Source: Aneurinibacillus thermoaerophilus (lineage in GTDB: Bacteria; Bacillota; Bacilli; Aneurinibacillales; Aneurinibacillaceae). Taken from it: a DNA stretch of 46,762 nt. The stretch covers positions 1 to 46,762 of the forward strand of contig NZ_FNDE01000030.1 in the NCBI RefSeq assembly GCF_900099925.1, written 5' to 3'. This document shows positions 42,493 through 46,762 of the stretch, piece by piece. The notes beneath the pieces are model-generated. The model ran no database searches and was not told the origin of the DNA. It saw nothing but the letters and a program-made list of their open reading frames with translations. Made by a program: the position numbers and the translations under genes. The first letter of the stretch is position 1. Each line of letters starts with the position of its first letter.

Positions 42493-44259
42493 TTATAATT
42501 TGAATTTATCTACAGACAATTGCAATTCCTGCGCAAGATTTCTAAGAGTAATAGTGAAACTTGACAATTCATCTATTAGAGAGGATTGTTTTTCAATAGC
42601 TGATGCGATATTTTCTGAACCAACGGCTACTTCTTTGGCTACCCCAGCCATTTCCTGTATAGAAGCCGTTACCTGTTCTGCTCCTGCAGATAATTGCTGG
42701 GAAGCTGCTGACACTTCCTGGATTTGATTGTTCACATGTTGGAAGGCTATTCTAATACTCTCTAAAGATTTGCCCGCCTCATTGATAACCGCCATTCCAG
42801 ACTCAACTTCCTCCGCTTCTTTCTGCATACCAGATATAACTTTACGAGTATGCTCCTGCATTTGCTTAATAAACCCAGTAATCCCCTCTGCCGATTTTTT
42901 CGATTGTTCAGCAAGTTTCCTTACTTCATCTGCTACAACCGCAAAACCTTTTCCATGTTCTCCAGCACGCGCTGCCTCAATAGCCGCATTTAAGGATAAT
43001 AAATTTGTTTGTTCTGTAATCTCCGTAATTACATCTGTAATTCTCTCAATTTCCTTAGAATGGTCCTCTAGTTTTTTAACCAACGAAGTCGTATCATCAA
43101 CTGATTTGCTAATAGATTGCATCTGTTGAATTGCCTTGGATAGCGCTTCATTTCCATTTTCCACTTCTTTCACCGAGCTTTCAGATGTTTCCGCCACTCT
43201 AGAGGATGAATCAGCAATACGTTCAATTCCTATGGCTGTTTCCTCCATCGTACTTGCCACCTCTTCCGCTGTTTGAGAAGAGGCTTCTGCTCCTTGGTTC
43301 AGCCCCTCAACAGTGATAGCAATTTGCTTGCTGGCTTCATCTGTTTGTTCCATATTTTTTATTAGTTGTTCCGATAAAGCAATAACATGCATACTGGCGT
43401 CATTTACTTTTTTGATAATGCCTTTTAGGCCTGTTACCATTTCATTAATCGCATTAGCAAGTTCTCCTATCTCGTCTTGAGACTTTGTATCAATCGTCTT
43501 TACCGTTAAGTCTCCTTCACTTATCTTTTTCGCTATACTACTAACATACAAAATAAGTTTGATTTTTTTATTAAATAACCATATAAATACACCCATACAA
43601 ATTAGTGAAAATAAAGCAATACCTCCGGCTATAACCCCTTTTATAAGAGGAAGAGAGCCATAAAATTCTTCTGGATATACAGCAATACCAAGTGTCCATC
43701 CCCAAGGTTTGTAATACTCTACATAACTCATTTGTGGTCGTTCTTTAGCCTCGTCTTGATTTTTCCACGTATAGGTTAATAACCGTTCGTTAGGATCGCT
43801 ATTTTTACCAGCTTTCACAAGATCTTGTATCAAATAAGAACCATCTTCAAGCTTGAAATCCTTTTGATTTTGTCCTTCATATCCTAGCGGGTGCATAACT
43901 GCAATGTAATTGTCATCATAAGCCCACATATAGCCTTCTTTTTTATAGATAAAATGCGATTTACTTAAATCCCGCTTTTTCTTATCTTCTAACAACGGAC
44001 CGTTGATATAATCCTTTGCTCTGTTTTGGGCTTCTTCCAATGTAAGATGGCCATTTTTAACTTCTTCATCCATTACCTGAATTATCGTGATTGCACCATC
44101 AACAATTTGATGTAAATGCTCAATACCTGCTTTCTCAAGTTCGCTTTTTGCAGAGTAATAAGTAACAACACCTACCAGAGAGCTTGAAATCATGATTGAA
44201 ATGGTTACTGCTATTATTAATTTCCATCTTATACTAAAAATAATTTTCCTTTTTATCAT
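42493..44259 (-). CDS. Methyl-accepting chemotaxis protein with single Cache domain
   Basis: 588 residues. Membrane helix (about 10-32), extracellular single-Cache ligand domain (about 35-205, with [18 protein letters not shown] and [14 protein letters not shown]), second helix (about 207-232), HAMP (about 233-285), and a long signalling coiled coil with the hairpin tip [38 protein letters not shown]. It senses an external small molecule and controls CheA. ATG at 44259 follows AAAAGGAGGAT. A c-di-GMP-I riboswitch and terminator lie in its 440-nt leader. Confidence 0.95.
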   Translation of the reverse strand: MIKRKIIFSIRWKLIIAVTISIMISSSLVGVVTYYSAKSELEKAGIEHLHQIVDGAITIIQVMDEEVKNGHLTLEEAQNRAKDYINGPLLEDKKKRDLSKSHFIYKKEGYMWAYDDNYIAVMHPLGYEGQNQKDFKLEDGSYLIQDLVKAGKNSDPNERLLTYTWKNQDEAKERPQMSYVEYYKPWGWTLGIAVYPEEFYGSLPLIKGVIAGGIALFSLICMGVFIWLFNKKIKLILYVSSIAKKISEGDLTVKTIDTKSQDEIGELANAINEMVTGLKGIIKKVNDASMHVIALSEQLIKNMEQTDEASKQIAITVEGLNQGAEASSQTAEEVASTMEETAIGIERIADSSSRVAETSESSVKEVENGNEALSKAIQQMQSISKSVDDTTSLVKKLEDHSKEIERITDVITEITEQTNLLSLNAAIEAARAGEHGKGFAVVADEVRKLAEQSKKSAEGITGFIKQMQEHTRKVISGMQKEAEEVESGMAVINEAGKSLESIRIAFQHVNNQIQEVSAASQQLSAGAEQVTASIQEMAGVAKEVAVGSENIASAIEKQSSLIDELSSFTITLRNLAQELQLSVDKFKL

Positions 44260-44419
44260 AGTAATATCCTCCTTTTATAAAGACTGTTTTACCTTCCTTA
44301 TATTTGCGTATCGAGCGATATATTGTCTTACTATTTAATTGATGTTTCCTAGCTACCAAACTGAACGTATATCTGTCTATTCCTTCACTAATTACTATGT
44401 ACTGAATGCTAAATCTCAC
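44234..44419 (-). CDS. Short reading frame with helix-turn-helix-like segment, in the chemoreceptor leader
   Basis: 61 residues from a GTG at 44419, overlapping the chemoreceptor start by 26 bp. The middle ([20 protein letters not shown]) reads like a transposase-type HTH. The ribosome site AAAGGGA directly abuts the GTG, which is too close. It may be a remnant of an IS N-terminus or a small regulator translated after the riboswitch terminator. Doubtful. Confidence 0.3.
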   Translation of the reverse strand: MRFSIQYIVISEGIDRYTFSLVARKHQLNSKTIYRSIRKYKEGKTVFIKGGYYYDKKENYF

Positions 44420-44496
44420 TCCCTTTCATTATGACTCTATATTGATAAACAAACTACATAAATACGATACGAAGGCTAGGCTTATCGCTACTTATG

Positions 44497-44550
44497 TAAA
44501 AAACAGAAAAGGCCATACCGCTCCCTAAGATTACCGAATGCGGAATAGCC
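44497..44550 (-). terminator. riboswitch-controlled terminator ahead of the chemoreceptor gene
   Basis: Minus strand GGCTATTCCGC...GCGGTATGGCC, a long stem (about 10 pairs with minor mismatches) followed by TTTTCTGTTTTTT. Its loop contains ATTCGGTAATC, complementary to the 3' end of the c-di-GMP aptamer (GGTTACCGAA), so alternative pairing is possible. The plus strand also has a T run, so it may act both ways. Confidence 0.8.
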
Positions 44551-44583
44551 TTTTTTTAAATTCATCAAACTTTTTAAAAAGAT

Positions 44584-44668
44584 TTCGGTAACCCGGCTGT
44601 CATCATTCACATTGAACCTTAGACCCGTGGCTTTGCGTCCTTATCTTTCGATAAGTTTGCCTTTATCG
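44584..44668 (-). ncRNA. c-di-GMP-I (GEMM) riboswitch
   Basis: Minus strand: GGCAAAC, a stem CTTATC-GAAA-GATAAG with a GNRA loop, GGACGCAAAGCCACGGGTCT, the tetraloop-receptor-side stem, and the closing GCCGGGTTACCGA. These are the conserved core bases and joining regions of the c-di-GMP-I aptamer. It lies between a sigma-A promoter and the chemoreceptor, with a terminator in between. Confidence 0.93.
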
Positions 44669-44710
44669 TTAAATTAAGTTTTGCAGTTAATTAGCACTTA
44701 TATCTCTTAC

Positions 44711-44739
44711 ATTATAGTCATAAAGTTCCATTACTTCAA
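44711..44739 (-). promoter_or_regulatory. sigma-A promoter for the riboswitch-chemoreceptor transcript
   Basis: Minus strand TTGAAG (44734-44739), exactly 17 bp, TATAAT (44711-44716). Transcription should begin near 44704, about 40 nt before the aptamer. Confidence 0.7.
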
Positions 44740-44844
44740 TACTGTAATAACATAAATTATATCTAATTATTCATATTGTTTTATTAATAAAATAAAATTT
44801 TAAAAAAAGGGGGGGCAAAACACTATTTTCTAAACGTTTGGTCA

Positions 44845-44994
44845 ACTATAAAAAAAAGAAAGCCCTTGAAAAATCAAGGAGTTTGACGTTTGCTACTATC
44901 TGCATTCCAAGCAATACCCGTAAATTTCAAATTTAGAGAACAGATGAAATGCGGGTGAAACGTAGTTTATGAGCCTGCGAAAATCCTTGATTTT
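44845..44994 (-). ncRNA. candidate structured RNA with terminator/antiterminator-like pairing
   Basis: Nested inverted repeats: AAAATCAAGGA (44870-44880) with TCCTTGATTTT (44984-44994), 11 bp; ACGTTT with AAACGT inside that; and ACCCG with CGGGT inside again. On the minus strand the inner copy CCTTGATTTTTCAAGG is followed by GCTTTCTTTTTTTT, a terminator that competes with the outer stem. No coding frame covers it. No known riboswitch class is recognised. Confidence 0.45.
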
Positions 44995-45001
44995 AAAGCT
45001 A

Positions 45002-45078
45002 TTTAACATAACACGCAAGAAGTCCCCTTCCTTCACGCCTCCGGCGTAGGTGGGGGATGAATCGCGTGTTATGTTAAA
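45002..45078. repeat. long perfect inverted repeat with inner hairpin, IS200/IS605-end-like
   Basis: TTTAACATAACACGC (45002-45016) and GCGTGTTATGTTAAA (45064-45078) are perfect 15-bp arms. The 47-nt interior contains AAGTCCCC...GGGGGATGAATC and the stem ACGCC-TCC-GGCGT. The inner part resembles the terminal hairpin of IS200/IS605-type elements, but no transposase or TnpB gene is present. Confidence 0.6.
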
Positions 45079-45112
45079 AGTAAAAATGAAACAAATTTAT
45101 TTTTAAAAATAA

Positions 45113-45141
45113 AAAGCAGTAGGCTGATCAGCTTACTGCTA
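45113..45141 (-). terminator. intrinsic terminator
   Basis: AGCAGTAAGCTGATCAGCC... folds as AGCAGTA/TACTGCT with an inner self-complementary GCTGATCAGC, followed on the minus strand by TTTTTATTTTT. It closes the remnant and immunity-like gene group to its right. Confidence 0.75.
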
Positions 45142-45345
45142 TAGTAACATGTAAAGGGGAATTCTAATTGTTCCTTCTTCTTTTAGAAACGTATCAGATG
45201 GAACCAAAAGTGTAAAATTATTCTCCAATAAAAAACCGATGATTCCTTAATGTAGGAAAAATCAATTTTTTAATTCCACAAATTGCATTGTCATATATTT
45301 CCTGTATTTTTCTGCCGGGACCCCTATTTACAAGGATACATATCT
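45139..45345 (-). pseudogene. broken coding remnant, unknown family
   Basis: Two reading-frame pieces join with one frameshift near 45210: a first piece with GRKIQEIYDNAICGIKKLIF and ending RFFIGE, then NNFTLLVPSDTFLKEEG to a stop next to the terminator. No start codon or ribosome site is seen. It may be the tail of a second immunity-like gene. Weak. Confidence 0.3.
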
Positions 45346-45352
45346 ACAAAAT

Positions 45353-45640
45353 TCAAATAATTTGGTTTTTTAACAGCCACTCTTTTAATTTTATACTCCC
45401 CTCTTCGTAGCTTATATCCTTTTGAATGATAGAAAAAGCATAGTAACCAAAAGGATCAATTTTAGGAGAATTAGTTAAACTTTTATTCACCAATATACTA
45501 TTTTCTTCAAAATTTATATAAACATCCCAAATATCTGCATCTTTCTTTTTAAAAGCTATAACTTCTATGTCATAATTTTCATCTTGATATCCAATATGTA
45601 AATGGATATTATGGTCATATTGATCAGACAATATTACCAC
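45353..45640 (-). CDS. Hypothetical immunity-like protein
   Basis: 95 residues, acidic, no membrane segment, mixed alpha/beta (HLHIGYQDENYDIEVIAF; DIWDVYINFEEN; then a C-terminal helix ending WLLKNQII). GTG at 45640 has GGAG six bases upstream. It starts 10 bp after the stop of a decayed secreted-toxin-like gene, the usual place of an immunity gene. No family is recognised; the immunity role is inferred from position, size and charge. Confidence 0.6.
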   Translation of the reverse strand: MVILSDQYDHNIHLHIGYQDENYDIEVIAFKKKDADIWDVYINFEENSILVNKSLTNSPKIDPFGYYAFSIIQKDISYEEGSIKLKEWLLKNQII

Positions 45641-45649
45641 TCGCCTCTC

Positions 45650-46171
45650 CTAAAATATCACATGATGTTCCTTCATATCTGGTGCTACATGATAATGTAA
45701 AACATAAGGTCCCCCGGCCTTTATTGGATAATAATCTAGTCTAAATATTGGTTGACCGGTTTTTTTAACTCTTACCTGTATAATCCTCCCACCACCTCCT
45801 GGACCATCTATAGTATATTCATTAGCAGCATCTAAAGCTTTTTGAACATAGGGCTTAGCAACGTTCTATGCTTGTTCAGCCGCTTATTTACCTACTTTTT
45901 CTAATAATATAAAGCGTTTGCTACTACTGGAGCAACTGCGGCTCGAACCTCATTGTTATCTTTTTGTTTATCTTCTAATTCTCTCTCTAATTGCTGAAAA
46001 ACTGGGTCCTCAACCAGAAATGTAAATTCTTCTTCAAATGACTTAATCTCCTTGTTAGTAACAGTTATAGACTCATCCTGATTTCATAGCCATAGCAGGC
46101 GAAACTGTTCCTAACAATAAACTAAAACATAAAACAAAACTCAATACTTTTGATGCTATTTTAAATCCCAT
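45650..46171 (-). pseudogene. decayed secreted protein gene, toxin-like C-terminus
   Basis: From ATG 46171 a clean Sec signal peptide is readable (MGFKIASKVLSFVLCFSLLL, then GTVSPAMA), interrupted by a frameshift near 46080. The next frame gives an acidic helical stretch (VEDPVFQQLERELEDKQKDN), then another frameshift near 45905 and two in-frame stops (45884-45886, 45866-45868). The final frame reads DGPGGGGRIIQVRVKKTGQ and ends LHYHVAPDMKEHHVIF. The His-rich end, like nuclease-type tails of polymorphic toxins, and the following small acidic gene suggest a dead toxin. Confidence 0.6.
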
Positions 46172-46380
46172 ACTTATACCACTTTCCATGGTTATATAGA
46201 CTCTTAACTCGTCCCTAAAAATTCATTCTTTAAAAACTTAGATGGTGTTGCAAAACTTATAATCGTTGAATGGTAAAGGGTAAATATAATCAATTATGCA
46301 TAATCCTATAATTTGTAAAAATAGGTCTATGAATTAGGTGGAAAACATTTTAAACTGTTAATATATGTATATATTGGGCG

Positions 46381-46762
46381 ATGCATGCATTATATGTAAC
46401 TCATTTCCTTTACGTCCGACTCAAAAAAAGAAAGAGTGAAGACGAAGTGTTTGGATCGTTAAAAAATATATATGATATGTATAGGCTCGGAAAAAGTGTT
46501 GTGAACTCAAAAAGTTTTCAAAAATCACTCAACAGAGCGGAAAAAGAATATCAAAAGAGAAGGAAAAAGCAGGAGGAAAAATTAAAAAGAACAAAGGCTG
46601 GAAGAAGGCAATTAAAAGAAATAAAAGCTTATGAAAAAGCTACAAAACAATTGTGGAAAGGGTTCACTCAGTCCTTTCAGACCTTAGGTAAGGTATGCAC
46701 TTCCGCTAGAAAACTCGCAACCAACCTATTGCCCATTGAACAGATTTACAAATTAAAGAAGA
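46381..46762 (+). CDS. Partial open reading frame, basic coiled-coil protein, runs off the window
   Basis: From ATG 46381 there are 127 sense codons with no stop to the window edge, notable in such AT-rich DNA. The product is very basic with a long helix (RAEKEYQKRRKKQEEKLKR) and then a more hydrophobic part (ATNLLPIEQIYKL). No ribosome site precedes the ATG; an internal ATG near 46473 may be the true start. Function unknown. The 46172-46380 gap between the divergent genes shows nothing else. Confidence 0.45.
   Translation, partial: MHALYVTHFLYVRLKKRKSEDEVFGSLKNIYDMYRLGKSVVNSKSFQKSLNRAEKEYQKRRKKQEEKLKRTKAGRRQLKEIKAYEKATKQLWKGFTQSFQTLGKVCTSARKLATNLLPIEQIYKLKK

Noticed and set aside
1-46762. 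CRISPR array or tRNA genes
   Set aside because: No regularly spaced repeats and no cloverleaf-type sequence were seen on reading either strand.

Overview
The window is chromosomal DNA of a low-to-moderate GC, motile, endospore-forming Firmicute. The first ~238 bases are the 5' end of a 16S rRNA on the minus strand whose variable region looks most like Aneurinibacillus (Paenibacillaceae sensu lato); this genus call is from memory and moderate. Sporulation genes (spoVAC/AD/AEb, a Spo0E-like phosphatase, a YdcC-like lipoprotein), an amidase with copper-amine-oxidase-like N-terminal repeats and sigma-D/sigma-54/sigma-G type promoters agree with this.

Layout. 1-610: 16S 5' end, leader and three tandem rRNA promoters. 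640-9670 (all minus): YdcC-like lipoprotein, Nnr, AcpS, a peptidoglycan amidase, an orphan CydB-type subunit, motAB behind a sigma-D-like promoter, and an AcuA-like acetyltransferase with a 64-residue partner. 9900-13640: class I ribonucleotide reductase nrdAB preceded by a cobalamin riboswitch, two terminators and two NrdR-like boxes. 13700-19900: DedA, an LCP-family enzyme, and a GT-C glycosyltransferase/flippase/GT2 trio that looks like a cell-surface glycosylation module, then CcdA. 19950-22950: an agr-like quorum-sensing locus in the order agrC-agrB-agrD-agrA. It includes a 39-residue AgrD-like peptide gene, and the AgrC-like protein has lost the residues a histidine kinase needs. 23180: Spo0E-like gene.

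23500-33740 is a complete kam/yod lysine (beta-lysine) catabolic locus: M20 deacylase, two CoA-transferase subunits, aminotransferase, PucR regulator, beta-lysine acetyltransferase, a sigma-54 activator, lysine 2,3-aminomutase and YokU. kamA has a perfect -24/-12 promoter and the acetyltransferase gene a near-perfect one. 33770-36900 is a spoVA operon of the type with DUF1657 and DUF421 genes (compare spoVA2mob) behind a sigma-G-like promoter. 36900-41630 holds clpB, a small hydrophilic gene, hsp20 and a YitT-family membrane protein.

41650-46762 is AT-rich accessory sequence. It has two tiny membrane-protein genes sharing an upstream element, and a chemoreceptor gene behind a c-di-GMP-I riboswitch with its terminator. 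Beyond these are an elaborate nested inverted-repeat region that could be a structured RNA or an IS200/IS605-like end, a decayed secreted-toxin-like gene beside an intact immunity-like gene, and an open reading frame running off the window.

The strongest points for follow-up are the agr-like locus with a degenerate sensor, the two-promoter sigma-54 wiring of the lysine locus, the layered control of nrdAB, the c-di-GMP-controlled chemoreceptor and the 44.85-45.08 kb structured region.
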